From Bacteroidia bacterium (lineage in GTDB: Bacteria; Bacteroidota; Bacteroidia; Cytophagales; JAAEPT01), in contig JAUIJC010000019.1 of NCBI GenBank assembly GCA_030431525.1, forward strand, positions 32,313-96,312: a stretch of DNA of 64,000 bases, written 5' to 3'. The notes below the pieces were generated by a model. That model had not been told where the DNA came from. It ran no database searches and saw nothing but the letters and a program-made list of their open reading frames with translations. How positions within the stretch are numbered: position 1 is the first letter of the stretch; every line of letters starts with the position of its first letter. Positions 42,634-51,485 of the stretch are shown here, piece after piece. Made by a program: the position numbers and the translations under genes.

Positions 42634-44055
42634 TCAACTATTATCAATCAAATATTTTGCAAAAGCAAGTAATTCAGCCTCTCCAAAGGACTTAGACACA
42701 ATTTGTAAGCCAATTGGCAAGCCGCGTTCATCCTTTCCGACAGGAACCGATATCGCTGGAACACCAGCCAACGAGAATGAAACGGTAAACACGTCAGAAA
42801 GGTACATGGCGATGGAATCTCCCTCGAACTGTCCAAACTTAAATGCCGTAGTAGGGCTAGTTGGCAATACCAAGAAATCATTCTCCTCCAACAAGCGGTC
42901 AATCTCTTCCTTAATTAGACGACGAACTTGCTGCGCTTTGGTATAGTAGGCATCATAATGACCCTTGCTCAAGGCGAAAGTTCCCAGCATGATACGCTTC
43001 TTCACCTCAGGACCAAACCCTTCCGAACGGCTTTTCTTATAAACGGAAAGCAAATCGGTTGCTTCATCACTCCTGTGTCCATAACGAACACCATCATAAC
43101 GAGAAAGGTTCGAACTTGCCTCTGCAGTTGTCAAAATATAATATGTCGGCAAGGCATAATCCAGCAAGTCAAAGCTTGCCTCAGACACTTCATGCCCTTT
43201 TCCCTTCAAATTATTTAATACGGATTCTGTGGCCTCTCGGATTTCTTTCTGAACGCTTTCGCTGAAAGACTCCTTCAAATAAGCCACTTTCACTTTTCCC
43301 TCCTGGCTCAACGACGAGGTGTAAGCAGGAACTTCTTGCTGGGAAACTGTGCTGTCAAACTCATCTGAGCCCGACATGATTTCGAGCAAAAGTGCCGTAT
43401 CCTCGATGGATTGTGCCAAGATGCCTATACAATCAAATGATGAGGCATAGGCAGCCAGCCCATAACGGGAAATTCTTGAGTATGTTGGCTTCAAGCCATA
43501 AATCCCTGTAAAAGATGCCGGCTGACGAACAGAACCTCCTGTATCAGTGCCCAAAGAAGCCAAACACAAATCAGCTTGTACAGCAACCGCTGATCCTCCA
43601 GAAGAACCACCTGGCACACGCTCATTGTCCGCATCATTCAATACTGGACCAAACGCTGAGTTCTCATTCGAGGAACCCATCGCAAATTCATCACAATTTT
43701 GACGACCAATAATCACAGCATCTTCATCAAGGAGACGCTGTACTGCCGTTGCCGTAAACTGAGATTTGAAACCATCTAAAATCTTACTGGCAGACTGCAA
43801 ACCATGGTCTTTGTGGCAAAGCACGTCCTTTATACCCACAACCATTCCTGCCAAACGACCAGCGGTTCCCGCCTTGATCTTTTGGTCTACCTCAGCTGCA
43901 TGCTGGCGTGCCTCATCGACATACACCTCTAAAAACGCGTTCAAATGCGCCTTTTCCTCAATACGCTGAAGATATGCCTCAGTCAACTCAGCCAGGGTCA
44001 GATTCCCCGCCTCAATGTCCTGGCGGATGGCTCCAAGGGAAGTATACGATTTCAA
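42634..44055 (-). CDS. gatA: Asp-tRNA(Asn)/Glu-tRNA(Gln) amidotransferase subunit A
   Basis: A 473-residue amidase-signature enzyme, the glutaminase subunit of GatCAB, which makes Gln-tRNA and/or Asn-tRNA by transamidation. The Lys-Ser-Ser triad is present: Lys in VGIKDVLCHKDH (~76), cis-Ser in DTGGSVRQPASF and the nucleophile-supporting PGGSSGGSAVAV (~150-175). No GlnRS can be judged from this window. Flanked by tatA and the transglycosylase gene, a common order in the phylum; the gap to the latter is about 20 bp. Confidence 0.94.
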   Translation of the reverse strand: MKSYTSLGAIRQDIEAGNLTLAELTEAYLQRIEEKAHLNAFLEVYVDEARQHAAEVDQKIKAGTAGRLAGMVVGIKDVLCHKDHGLQSASKILDGFKSQFTATAVQRLLDEDAVIIGRQNCDEFAMGSSNENSAFGPVLNDADNERVPGGSSGGSAVAVQADLCLASLGTDTGGSVRQPASFTGIYGLKPTYSRISRYGLAAYASSFDCIGILAQSIEDTALLLEIMSGSDEFDSTVSQQEVPAYTSSLSQEGKVKVAYLKESFSESVQKEIREATESVLNNLKGKGHEVSEASFDLLDYALPTYYILTTAEASSNLSRYDGVRYGHRSDEATDLLSVYKKSRSEGFGPEVKKRIMLGTFALSKGHYDAYYTKAQQVRRLIKEEIDRLLEENDFLVLPTSPTTAFKFGQFEGDSIAMYLSDVFTVSFSLAGVPAISVPVGKDERGLPIGLQIVSKSFGEAELLAFAKYLIDNS

Positions 44056-44089
44056 AACCTTAATGTGTTTGAATAAGCGAAAAGAGAAA

Positions 44090-44125
44090 GAGGAAAGAAC
44101 GCACTTATGGCAACGTTCTTTCCTC
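44090..44125 (-). terminator. Possible terminator or attenuator between tatA and gatA
   Basis: GAGGAAAGAACG (44090-44101, + strand) pairs with CGTTCTTTCCTC (44114-44125), 12 bp; on the minus strand a pyrimidine-rich TTTCTCTTTT follows. It may end the tatA transcript, making gatA partly independent. Confidence 0.6.
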
Positions 44126-44173
44126 CTTTAAAATATGCAAACGAAAAGCCCTCAAAGGGCAATAAGCTGAAAA

Positions 44174-44377
44174 TCAGCTTTGTGTTTCCTTAACTGGATC
44201 AGCCTTTTTGATCTCATCGGTAATCTCCTTTTGAGCGTCTTTGAACTCGCGGATACCCTTTCCAAGTCCCTTTGCGAGATCTGGAATTTTCTTGGCACCA
44301 AACAACAAGACAACGACCAAGCCCACTACAATCCATTCCCAGCCACCAGGCATACCGATTAACAAGTGATTAAGCAT
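44174..44377 (-). CDS. tatA: Sec-independent twin-arginine translocase protein TatA/E
   Basis: A 67-residue Tat pore component. One N-terminal transmembrane helix ([13 protein letters not shown]) is followed by the family [20 protein letters not shown] amphipathic helix and a charged tail. It would assemble with TatC, which is not in this window, to export folded proteins with twin-arginine signals. Stand-alone gene upstream of gatA. Confidence 0.95.
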   Translation of the reverse strand: MLNHLLIGMPGGWEWIVVGLVVVLLFGAKKIPDLAKGLGKGIREFKDAQKEITDEIKKADPVKETQS

Positions 44378-44552
44378 AATCAGAAAGATTTGAAGGAAGA
44401 AACTGGCAAGGCAAATGAGCTAAGCCTGAGCCGATTCCATCCGGTGAAAGTCTTTGATGTCAAAGATAACTATTTTCTGTGGTTCAAAGTTCGGATTTCT
44501 TAAACAGAAAGACCAAACCACTCTCCACTGCAAGATAATACCCAAAAAAACT

Positions 44553-45236
44553 TTACACCTCGTAACCTAAACCTTCTTCTCTCAAACCACAACCCTGTAA
44601 AAAGTCAGGAGTCACATTTCTCAAGTCTATTGATTCTGGTTGGCAAGTTGCCACGGCCAAAGCCACATCCTGACTCAACTCCAGCTCTTTTAAGTAAAAG
44701 ACTTTCCCTTCAAACGCTACTTTTTCTTTCTGGACGTCAATCAGATGTAAGGGTAACTGCATCGCCCTTCCATCAGCCTTTATCAGCGCTTCCTTTCTCG
44801 TCCAAAAGGAAAAGAAAAGCTCCGGCTGTAACGCCTGTTCTATTCGCTGCATTCGAATACACTCTTTGGCAGTAAACACAAAAGAAAATTCCTTTGGATC
44901 CACTGGAAGTTTTCGCTCCACATCCACCCCTATTTCTCCTTGTTCGGACAAAGCGCAAACTACCCAACCATCGGTATGGCTAATATTAAAGAATGGTCCA
45001 TTTTCCAGGTAAGGCTTTCCAAAAGCATCATAGTGAAGCATTGGTAAAGTTGGCTTTTTACTTAACAGGCTTAACCCTTCTCTTAAAAGAAGTCTCCCCA
45101 ACAAATGCGCTTGCCTGTCCTGCCATCTACGAAACCGAATAACCTTCTCCTGGGAGACAAGCCCCTTTCGGGACATTTTTAAGAATACCTCTCTTCTCCA
45201 TTCTTCATGGTTAGGACATGTCAACACCAAGGCCAT
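44553..45236 (-). CDS. 4'-phosphopantetheinyl transferase superfamily protein
   Basis: 227 residues from the ATG at 45236 (MALVLTCPNHEEWRREVFLK); the longer frame starts inside the terminator of the DUF4397 gene. The family core is complete: FNISHTDGWVVCALSEQG, then GVDVERK (Mg2+-binding Asp) and SFWTRKEALIKADG (the WxxKEA motif), as in Sfp/AcpT-type enzymes that transfer the 4'-phosphopantetheine arm from CoA to acyl-carrier domains. The size fits the Sfp-like rather than the AcpS type. No carrier protein or NRPS/PKS gene lies nearby, so the target may be the housekeeping ACP or a distant cluster. Confidence 0.9.
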   Translation of the reverse strand: MALVLTCPNHEEWRREVFLKMSRKGLVSQEKVIRFRRWQDRQAHLLGRLLLREGLSLLSKKPTLPMLHYDAFGKPYLENGPFFNISHTDGWVVCALSEQGEIGVDVERKLPVDPKEFSFVFTAKECIRMQRIEQALQPELFFSFWTRKEALIKADGRAMQLPLHLIDVQKEKVAFEGKVFYLKELELSQDVALAVATCQPESIDLRNVTPDFLQGCGLREEGLGYEV

Positions 45237-45250
45237 ATACCCATTTATGT

Positions 45251-45295
45251 TCAAAAAAATAACCCCGTCTATTTCTTGTAAAAAAACAGACGGGG
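45251..45295 (-). terminator. Rho-independent terminator of the DUF4397 gene
   Basis: Minus-strand stem CCCCGTCT (45295-45288) with AGACGGGG (45270-45263), then TTATTTTTTT (45262-45253). Confidence 0.88.
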
Positions 45296-45333
45296 ATTCT
45301 CTCATTTATGGATGTAGGAAAACCAAACACAGA

Positions 45334-46362
45334 TTATTTGATCACCTGAAACTTTCTCATCATTGTCTTTCCTTCCACTTCGATGCTGAGTAGATAGAAC
45401 CCTGCTTCCAAATCTGAGAAGTCAAACACCATTTCATTGGAGCCTCCAGTGGCCAAACGACCATTTGAAACCTCTTGACCAGCCAAGTTCCTCACAGAAA
45501 CACTTGCATCACTTCCAGCCTCCATCTCAAGATTCACCGTCAACTCCCCAGTTGTTGGATTAGGAAACAAGGATGCTTCTCCAGAGAAAGCCTTTGCATT
45601 TTGAGTGGAGGTAACTACTGGCAAGGCTACAAACTCACCACCCGTAGCTGGAATAGCAAACAACCCAAAGCTTGGCTCCGATGCATCAGCTGGTGCCACA
45701 AAGCCTGATGCTACTACCAAAAGGGCTTGATCCTCTAAGCCTAAGGTGGCCAATGGTGCCTGGTAAGTAGCAACCTCAGCTCCCGATTCATTGACACTAA
45801 CAGTCAATTGGTAGTCTGCAGTTGGCAACTCCAAATAACCATCAGTAAAGGAACCGTACGCAAGACCATCCACCAAATTCGAAGGGGTCCCGGATGTTTC
45901 ATCTACATCCACCGCTGGGGCATCTGGCGATCCATGGAATACCAATACATCCGTATTGCCCTGGGCATTTGAAGTCTGTCTTGCATCCTCGAACACGTCT
46001 ATGCTAAACTCCTGCTCAGGATCACTTGTGGTCAATAACCCATTTGCCATAACAATGTAAGTCTTGCCTTCCTCCAGTGGACCTATATCCACGGTAAGCG
46101 CAATATCATCTGAAGTAGTAGCCTCCTCTCCACGAGGTGCAAAACCCAAGGTAATAACGGTTCCAGCAGGCGCATCACCAAAGGATGATGCTGTCCTAAA
46201 GGCAACACTGTCACCAAATTTGACATCACCATCATAAATGTCTACCACCTGCACTGCAGGGTCAGGAGAATTATGAACGAGTTGAACAATGGCTGTTGGG
46301 TCTTGTGCAAAGGCTGCAGTGCCCAACAGTGAAGACAACATTAGTGGGATAAATTTCTTCAT
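45334..46362 (-). CDS. DUF4397 surface protein with T9SS sorting domain
   Basis: 342 residues from the ATG at 46362 (MKKFIPLMLSSLLGTAAFAQ), a standard signal peptide. Residues ~22-235 hold two DUF4397-type beta-sandwich segments (AIVQLVHNSPDPAVQVVDIY and DVLVFHGSPDAPAVDVDETS, each opening with H-x-S-P-D). The last ~75 residues (ASLFPNPTTGELTVNLEMEA, LEAGFYLLSIEVEG) are a type A T9SS sorting domain. DUF4397 proteins are exported proteins of unknown role, often on cell surfaces. Divergent from the SDR pair. Confidence 0.9.
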   Translation of the reverse strand: MKKFIPLMLSSLLGTAAFAQDPTAIVQLVHNSPDPAVQVVDIYDGDVKFGDSVAFRTASSFGDAPAGTVITLGFAPRGEEATTSDDIALTVDIGPLEEGKTYIVMANGLLTTSDPEQEFSIDVFEDARQTSNAQGNTDVLVFHGSPDAPAVDVDETSGTPSNLVDGLAYGSFTDGYLELPTADYQLTVSVNESGAEVATYQAPLATLGLEDQALLVVASGFVAPADASEPSFGLFAIPATGGEFVALPVVTSTQNAKAFSGEASLFPNPTTGELTVNLEMEAGSDASVSVRNLAGQEVSNGRLATGGSNEMVFDFSDLEAGFYLLSIEVEGKTMMRKFQVIK

Positions 46363-46510
46363 CGGAAAGTTGTTTAAACTTTTAAAGGGTTGATTCAATC
46401 TTGTTTACGACCCGATAGCCTTCGGGTTTCCAGGATAGAAGAAAATGAATCCACTCCACACAACGCGGTCCTCCGATTCTCGTTTACCTTCCTAGGCACC
46501 AATCCACATT

Positions 46511-47194
46511 ATGCATTATTTACTCATTGGGGGAAGCAAGGGAATCGGCCTGAAAACAGGTGAACTTCTAGAAAAACAAGGGCATCAAATTACGGTTGCA
46601 TCCAGGAGTAAAGGACATATCCATCCAAACTGGGGACATGTTCCTTTTGACGCCACCAAAGATTCCCTACCAATGGATGAGCTTCCAAGCCAGCTTGATG
46701 GCATTTGCTACTTTCCTGGTAGCATCAACCTAAAACCTTTTTCATCACTTAGTGCAGAGGATTATCAAAAGGACTTAGAGATCAACTTCTTGCCCATTCC
46801 AAGGATAATCGGGCAGGTGTTACCACTTCTCAAGAAGGGAAAAAATCCTTCGATAATCCTTTTCAGCACCGTGGCAGTTCAACGTGGAATGGCCTTCCAC
46901 TGTAGCATCAGTGCTGCCAAAGGTGCAGTCGAGGGCTTCACCCGTTCCCTATCAGCGGAACTTGCCCCAAACATACGTGTAAACGCTATTGCCCCCTCCT
47001 TGATTGAAACTGATTTGGCTGAAAAGCTACTATCCAACGAGGCACGCAAAAAAGCTGCTATTGAAAGGCATCCATTGAAACGATTCGGACAGCCCGAGGA
47101 CATCGCTGAAATGGCCTGCTTCCTATTAGGTGAGAAAGCATCGTGGATAACTGGTCAAATCTTTCATATAGACGGAGGACTTTCCTCTATCTAA
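46511..47194 (+). CDS. SDR-family oxidoreductase-like protein lacking the catalytic Tyr position
   Basis: A 227-residue Rossmann protein. The NAD(P) motif GGSKGIGLKTGELL is at the start and IRVNAIAPSLIETDLAEKLL near residue 160 matches the classical SDR C-terminal half; it ends WITGQIFHIDGGLSSI. The usual Tyr-x-x-x-Lys reads ISAAK: Lys is present but Tyr is Ile, and the NNAG motif is YFPGS. The active-site Ser is kept (LFSTVAVQRG). So it may bind cofactor but react differently, or be regulatory. The next gene starts 17 bp downstream, so the two are an operon. Confidence 0.83.
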   Translation: MHYLLIGGSKGIGLKTGELLEKQGHQITVASRSKGHIHPNWGHVPFDATKDSLPMDELPSQLDGICYFPGSINLKPFSSLSAEDYQKDLEINFLPIPRIIGQVLPLLKKGKNPSIILFSTVAVQRGMAFHCSISAAKGAVEGFTRSLSAELAPNIRVNAIAPSLIETDLAEKLLSNEARKKAAIERHPLKRFGQPEDIAEMACFLLGEKASWITGQIFHIDGGLSSI

Positions 47195-47211
47195 ATTGAA
47201 ACTCTAAGCTT

Positions 47212-48681
47212 ATGAATGTTCTACTTACGGGAGCCAACGGCTACATCGGCAAGCGACTCGCCATTCATTTGGTAGATGCAGGAGCGAATGTATTTTGCCT
47301 TGTAAGAGATAAAAACCGGCTCAACCTTCCTGACTCAATCATGGAAAAGGTCAGTATTTTGGAAGGTGACTTTCTTGTCTCCAAGAGCCTACCCAAGGTT
47401 CCTGTAAAAATCGATGCGGCCTACTACCTGATTCACTCCATGAAGTCGGGGAGTGACTTTGACACCCTTGAAAGTAGGGCCGCTAAAAACTTTGTCTCTT
47501 TTGCGAACAAAAGCCAATTCAGGCAAGTCATTTATCTGAGCGGACTGGTCAATGATGAGGACCTGTCCAAACATCTATCCTCTCGGAAACGTGTTGAAGA
47601 TATTCTTGGCGAAGGAAAATTTCATCTTACCACTTTGAGAGCAGGAATCATTATAGGTTCGGGTAGCGCCTCCTTTGAGATTTTACGGGATTTGGTGGAA
47701 AAACTTCCTGTGATGGTAGCCCCCAAATGGGTAAGCAACAAATGCCAGCCAATATCCATTACCAACGTCATTGAATACCTGGCGGGAGTATTGGGCAATG
47801 AGGCTTGTTTTGACCAACACTTTGACATTGGAGGGACAGAGCAGATTTCCTACAAGGATATGATGCTTCAGTACGCCGACACACGGGGACTGAACCGCTG
47901 GATTATATCAGTTCCAGTTCTTACACCTAATCTCTCCTCTTTGTGGCTATACTTTATCACTTCCACCTCCTTTCCGTTGGCCAGGCATCTTGTGGACAGC
48001 CTGAAAAACAATGCCGTATGTAAGGAAAACCGCATCAGGGAAATTGTGCCCATTGAGCTAATCAGCTTTAAAACTTCTATTAAAAAAGCCTTTGATAAGA
48101 TTGAGCAGAACACTGTTATCAGCAGCTGGGTGGACGCTTTCTCGATGGGAATCCATAAACGGAAAATTCACGACCTCATCGAAGTTCCTGAATGGGGATG
48201 CTTTAAAGACCTCCAAGCCTTTCCTTTCCAGCCCCAAAACAGACAGCAAATACTGGATAACGTCTGGAAAATTGGTGGTTCAACGGGCTGGTACTATGGG
48301 GATTTTCTGTGGCAAATCCGTGGTTTCCTCGACAAGCTATTTGGTGGTGTGGGATTACGACGCGGAAGAAGAAGCCCCATACACCTCACTGCTGGAGATT
48401 CATTGGATTTCTGGCGAGTACTTATGGCCGACCGGAAGAATGGACGATTGCTCCTCTATGCCGAAATGAAACTGCCAGGAGAGGCGTGGCTCGAATTCAA
48501 GGTAGAAGCCAATAAAGTGCGACAAACAGCAACTTTCCGTCCGATAGGGGTTTGGGGACGACTGTATTGGTTCCTTATGCTCCCTTTCCATGAATTCATC
48601 TTTAAAAATATGGTAAAGGAGATCTGTGAGGATATTCCTGTAAAGCTCATGCCTCATTCTAAGCCAGCAAATGCTGCATAA
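47212..48681 (+). CDS. NAD(P)-binding protein with C-terminal DUF2867 domain
   Basis: A 489-residue protein. Residues ~1-290 are an extended-SDR-like Rossmann domain (NVLLTGANGYIGKRLAIHLV, the GxxGxxG site, then AAYYLIHSMKSGSDFDTLES and QVIYLSGLVND). Residues ~330-485 match DUF2867 (WKIGGSTGWYYGDFLWQIRG, then RRGRRSPIHLTAGDSLDFWR), a lipid-binding-like fold of unknown function. Fusions of these two domains are widespread in bacteria; the substrate is unknown. Cotranscribed with the SDR gene before it. Confidence 0.86.
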   Translation: MNVLLTGANGYIGKRLAIHLVDAGANVFCLVRDKNRLNLPDSIMEKVSILEGDFLVSKSLPKVPVKIDAAYYLIHSMKSGSDFDTLESRAAKNFVSFANKSQFRQVIYLSGLVNDEDLSKHLSSRKRVEDILGEGKFHLTTLRAGIIIGSGSASFEILRDLVEKLPVMVAPKWVSNKCQPISITNVIEYLAGVLGNEACFDQHFDIGGTEQISYKDMMLQYADTRGLNRWIISVPVLTPNLSSLWLYFITSTSFPLARHLVDSLKNNAVCKENRIREIVPIELISFKTSIKKAFDKIEQNTVISSWVDAFSMGIHKRKIHDLIEVPEWGCFKDLQAFPFQPQNRQQILDNVWKIGGSTGWYYGDFLWQIRGFLDKLFGGVGLRRGRRSPIHLTAGDSLDFWRVLMADRKNGRLLLYAEMKLPGEAWLEFKVEANKVRQTATFRPIGVWGRLYWFLMLPFHEFIFKNMVKEICEDIPVKLMPHSKPANAA

Positions 48682-48706
48682 TCCACCCTTAAAAAGCCAT
48701 AAAATC

Positions 48707-48738
48707 AAAAAGGCTGCTTCGTTGAAACAGCCTTTTTT
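48707..48738. terminator. Bidirectional terminator between convergent genes
   Basis: AAAAAGGCTG pairs with CAGCCTTTTTT (inner TTC/GAA also pairs), with A-run on the left and T-run on the right, so it can stop transcripts from both sides. Confidence 0.85.
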
Positions 48739-48761
48739 AAACATATATCAAGACCAGACCT

Positions 48762-49154
48762 TTACACCGGCTGCCCAAACGCCTCCTTCACCTCCGGCTT
48801 GTTCAATTCCACCAGCGTAAACACGCCCAGCAAAATTCCCAACACACCAGAAAGGCAATTCAATATCCCCATCACAAAGATGAAGGTGTACTTGTTTCGA
48901 TTCTTGAAGGCCCGTGACACCATAATATTCAATACGCCAAAGGCGATGGCCAATACCGCCCCAATTCCACCAATGAAAATAAAAATCAAGGCTGGGTTAA
49001 ACGGCACATCCGACTGCTTATTGGCTACTTCACTAAACATTATCCCACCAAAGGCGGCATAGGCTACGAAAAACAGGGATGAAACCATCGCAAGAATGCC
49101 TTTGATCAAATAAAGGATTTTGAAGGTTTCGAGGTTACTGGTGGGATTGCTCAT
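48762..49154 (-). CDS. Uncharacterised small membrane protein
   Basis: A 130-residue protein with three transmembrane helices: ILAMVSSLFFVAYAAFGGIM, ALIFIFIGGIGAVLAIAFGV and GILNCLSGVLGILLGVFTLV, with short charged loops and an acidic C-terminus (LNKPEVKEAFGQPV). No named domain recognised; small proteins of this kind are frequent in Bacteroidota. Possibly monocistronic, with a terminator on each side. Confidence 0.7.
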   Translation of the reverse strand: MSNPTSNLETFKILYLIKGILAMVSSLFFVAYAAFGGIMFSEVANKQSDVPFNPALIFIFIGGIGAVLAIAFGVLNIMVSRAFKNRNKYTFIFVMGILNCLSGVLGILLGVFTLVELNKPEVKEAFGQPV

Positions 49155-49204
49155 TAGTTATTGCTTTTTGGAATACTCAAGTTAGGAGATAAAAAGAAGA
49201 AACC

Positions 49205-49230
49205 CCCAACTGATAAAATAGTCAGTTGGG
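49205..49230 (-). terminator. Terminator downstream of the 49264 lipoprotein gene
   Basis: CCCAACTGA (49205-49213) and TCAGTTGGG (49222-49230) pair over 9 bp; on the minus strand TTTCTTCTTTTT follows. Confidence 0.7.
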
Positions 49231-49263
49231 AGGCATTCAAACTGATCTCAGTCCATTGGGAAA

Positions 49264-49794
49264 TCAGTTTCTTACTGCAATAATTTTGGATGGAGTATTG
49301 GGAGTTCCCACTATCGAAGTAGAATCACCAAAGAGATAGAAATTTAAATTCTTCAAATAATCGAAGTACCTCAACTCAACCGTATTCTTATCTCTGAAAT
49401 AAACCTCATACTCAATATCCCTATCCTTTTCCCAATTGACTTTCATTTTACCCTCCAAACAGGAAAAACGACCTTTATCCATAAGCTTACCTGTGTTTAT
49501 TTGAATGTTAAACACAGAATCCCCACGAAAAATGTATTTCCGTTTATAGGGCGTTCCCGCAAATGTGTTTGGTGAATTTTCAAATCCCTTGTGCAGAATC
49601 ATAGTCGAATTATACTCACCCAATATCTGCTCACATGTTTCCTGACTACCAAAATATGAGGCTGGATCCTTTCCATTATTATCCCTCCAAATACTTGGCT
49701 CCCCAACCGTTTCTTTAGTCTTCACAGATTTAGTTGCGCAACTAAGAAGCAAGGATACCAATCCCGCAACTACATATAAGCTTTTCATTTTCAC
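49264..49794 (-). CDS. Uncharacterised lipoprotein
   Basis: A 176-residue protein with MKMKSLYVVAGLVSLLLSCA, a lipoprotein signal ending in the lipobox LLSC; a second ATG at 49788 is also possible. The mature chain is strand-rich with KYIFRGDSVFNIQINTGKLM and YFRDKNTVELRYFDYLKNLN, reminiscent of small lipocalin-like proteins, though I cannot assign a family. Probably monocistronic. Confidence 0.62.
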   Translation of the reverse strand: MKMKSLYVVAGLVSLLLSCATKSVKTKETVGEPSIWRDNNGKDPASYFGSQETCEQILGEYNSTMILHKGFENSPNTFAGTPYKRKYIFRGDSVFNIQINTGKLMDKGRFSCLEGKMKVNWEKDRDIEYEVYFRDKNTVELRYFDYLKNLNFYLFGDSTSIVGTPNTPSKIIAVRN

Positions 49795-49834
49795 TCGTTT
49801 GTTTCCAATACACTTGAATTAAGACACAAAAATG

Positions 49835-49864
49835 CCCCTCCCCAGCAAAATGCCAGAGAGGGGG
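49835..49864 (-). terminator. Rho-independent terminator of gltBD
   Basis: CCCCTC (49835-49840) and GAGGGG (49857-49862) form the base of a stem with inner GC/TGC pairs; on the minus strand a TTTTT run follows at 49833-49828. It lies just downstream of gltD. Confidence 0.75.
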
Positions 49865-49885
49865 TTTATAATTTAAAGCGTAGGC

Positions 49886-51385
49886 CTACCAGCTATTCAA
49901 AGCGTGCTTGCCTTCGTCTTTACGCTCAAGGTTAGAAGAGCCCATAAGGTACTCATCAACGTGGTAGGCGCACTCACGACCTTCAGAGATGGCCCAAACA
50001 ACCAATGACTGACCACGACGCATATCACCAGCGGTGAACACTTTTTCGTTGTTGGTCTGGTAGTTATCGCCAGCTTTTACGTTGCCACGCTCGTCGTACT
50101 CAACGCCGAGATCGTTCAACAAGCCTTCGTGCTGTGGGTGCAAGAAACCGATGGCCAAGAGGGCCAATTGTGCAGGAATCTCACGCTCAGAACCTGGCTG
50201 TTCTACCCAATGAGGCTTCTTGCCTGGCTCAGGATCGCTCCAGCCCATGTCAGCTACTTTGATGGCTTTCAAGTTACCATTGCCATCACCAACAAACTCT
50301 TTGGTGAACAAGGCCCACTGACGCTCACAACCCTCCTCGTGAGAGGTAGAAGTGCGCAATTGCATTGGCCACATTGGCCAAGGAGTCTGCTCAGAGCGAG
50401 TTTCTGGTGGCTTAGCCAACAATTCGATTTGCGTTACGGAACGGGCGCCGTGACGGTTGGAAGTACCCACACAGTCAGAACCTGTGTCACCACCACCGAT
50501 TACCACAACGTCTTTATCAGTAGCGAAGATTTCCTCTTCAACAACTTCACCGCGGTGGTTGCGCAATACTTCTTTATTGGAAACGCGAGCGTTCTGCTGG
50601 CTCAAGAAGTCCATGGCAGGATAAACACCTTTCAACTCACGGCCTTTAATCGGCACGTCACGTGGAACGGTGGAACCACCAGTCAAGGCAACAGCGTCAA
50701 AGTCTTTCAACAAGTCCTCGGTCTTCACGTCCACACCAACGTTTACGCCAGTGCGAATGTCGATACCAGACTCAGCCATCACTTTGGCACGACGCGCTAC
50801 TACTGTTTTCTCCAACTTGAAGTCAGGAATACCGTAGCGCAACAATCCACCAATCTCGTCAGCACGCTCGAACAAGGTTACGGAGTGACCCGCTTTGTTC
50901 AATTGTACAGCGGCCGCCATACCAGCAGGTCCGCCCCCGATCACGGCGACTTTCTTGCCTGTACGCTTGGCAGGAATATCAGGCTTTACCAAGCCCAATT
51001 CAAAGGCCTTCTCGGCAATGTTCTTCTCTGTGAACTCGATGGCCACAGGAGGTTCATTGATACCGAGTACACAAGCTGCCTCACATGGAGCTGGGCAGAT
51101 GCGACCAGTGAACTCAGGGAAGTTGTTAGTGGAGAAAAGGATTTTAGCGGCCTCCTCCCACTCTTGATTATATACAGCGTCGTTGAACTCTGGAATGATG
51201 TTACCCAATGGACATCCATTGTGGCAAAAAGGAATACCACAGTCCATACAACGGCTGGCCTGCTCGTTTACCAGTTCATCAGAAGGCTTCTCACCAAACT
51301 CATTATAGTGTTTAATGCGCTCCTCTGGTGCTTGGTAATTCGGCAATTGCCGGGTCTTTTCAAGAAATCCGGTTGGCTTACCCAT
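49886..51385 (-). CDS. gltD: Glutamate synthase small (beta) subunit
   Basis: A 499-residue flavoprotein that passes electrons from NAD(P)H to the large subunit. The N-terminal 4Fe-4S ligand motifs are CMDCGIPFCHNGCPLGN (~42-58) and GRICPAPCEAACVLGI (~95-110). The FAD site is VIGGGPAGMAAAVQLNKAGH (~150) and the NAD(P) site VIGGGDTGSDCVGTSNRHGA (~297). Length fits the family. It is in an operon with gltB, 100 bp downstream of it, the spacer holding a TTAGAC-type inverted repeat, and ends in a terminator. Confidence 0.95.
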   Translation of the reverse strand: MGKPTGFLEKTRQLPNYQAPEERIKHYNEFGEKPSDELVNEQASRCMDCGIPFCHNGCPLGNIIPEFNDAVYNQEWEEAAKILFSTNNFPEFTGRICPAPCEAACVLGINEPPVAIEFTEKNIAEKAFELGLVKPDIPAKRTGKKVAVIGGGPAGMAAAVQLNKAGHSVTLFERADEIGGLLRYGIPDFKLEKTVVARRAKVMAESGIDIRTGVNVGVDVKTEDLLKDFDAVALTGGSTVPRDVPIKGRELKGVYPAMDFLSQQNARVSNKEVLRNHRGEVVEEEIFATDKDVVVIGGGDTGSDCVGTSNRHGARSVTQIELLAKPPETRSEQTPWPMWPMQLRTSTSHEEGCERQWALFTKEFVGDGNGNLKAIKVADMGWSDPEPGKKPHWVEQPGSEREIPAQLALLAIGFLHPQHEGLLNDLGVEYDERGNVKAGDNYQTNNEKVFTAGDMRRGQSLVVWAISEGRECAYHVDEYLMGSSNLERKDEGKHALNSW

Positions 51386-51420
51386 AGTATATTTTTCAGG
51401 ACTTAGAGACCTTAGACTTT

Positions 51421-51481
51421 AGACTTTAGACCCTAGCCGAGGCTAAAATCTAATGTCTAAAAGTGAAGCGGTCTAAAGTCT
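51421..51481. repeat. Inverted repeat of TTTAGAC units between gltB and gltD
   Basis: AGACTTTAGACC (51421-51432) and GGTCTAAAGTCT (51470-51481) are perfect 12-bp arms with a 37-nt loop; an extra CTTAGACTTTAGAC run precedes the left arm. Related to the 33194-33269 repeat. In the operon mRNA it would form a hairpin between the two subunit genes. Confidence 0.72.
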
Positions 51482-51485
51482 TTGA

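Noticed and set aside
46511..48681. The two SDR-like genes as a split frameshifted gene
   Set aside because: Each has its own start and a complete Rossmann motif with a normal end; the 17-bp gap has no shared frame.
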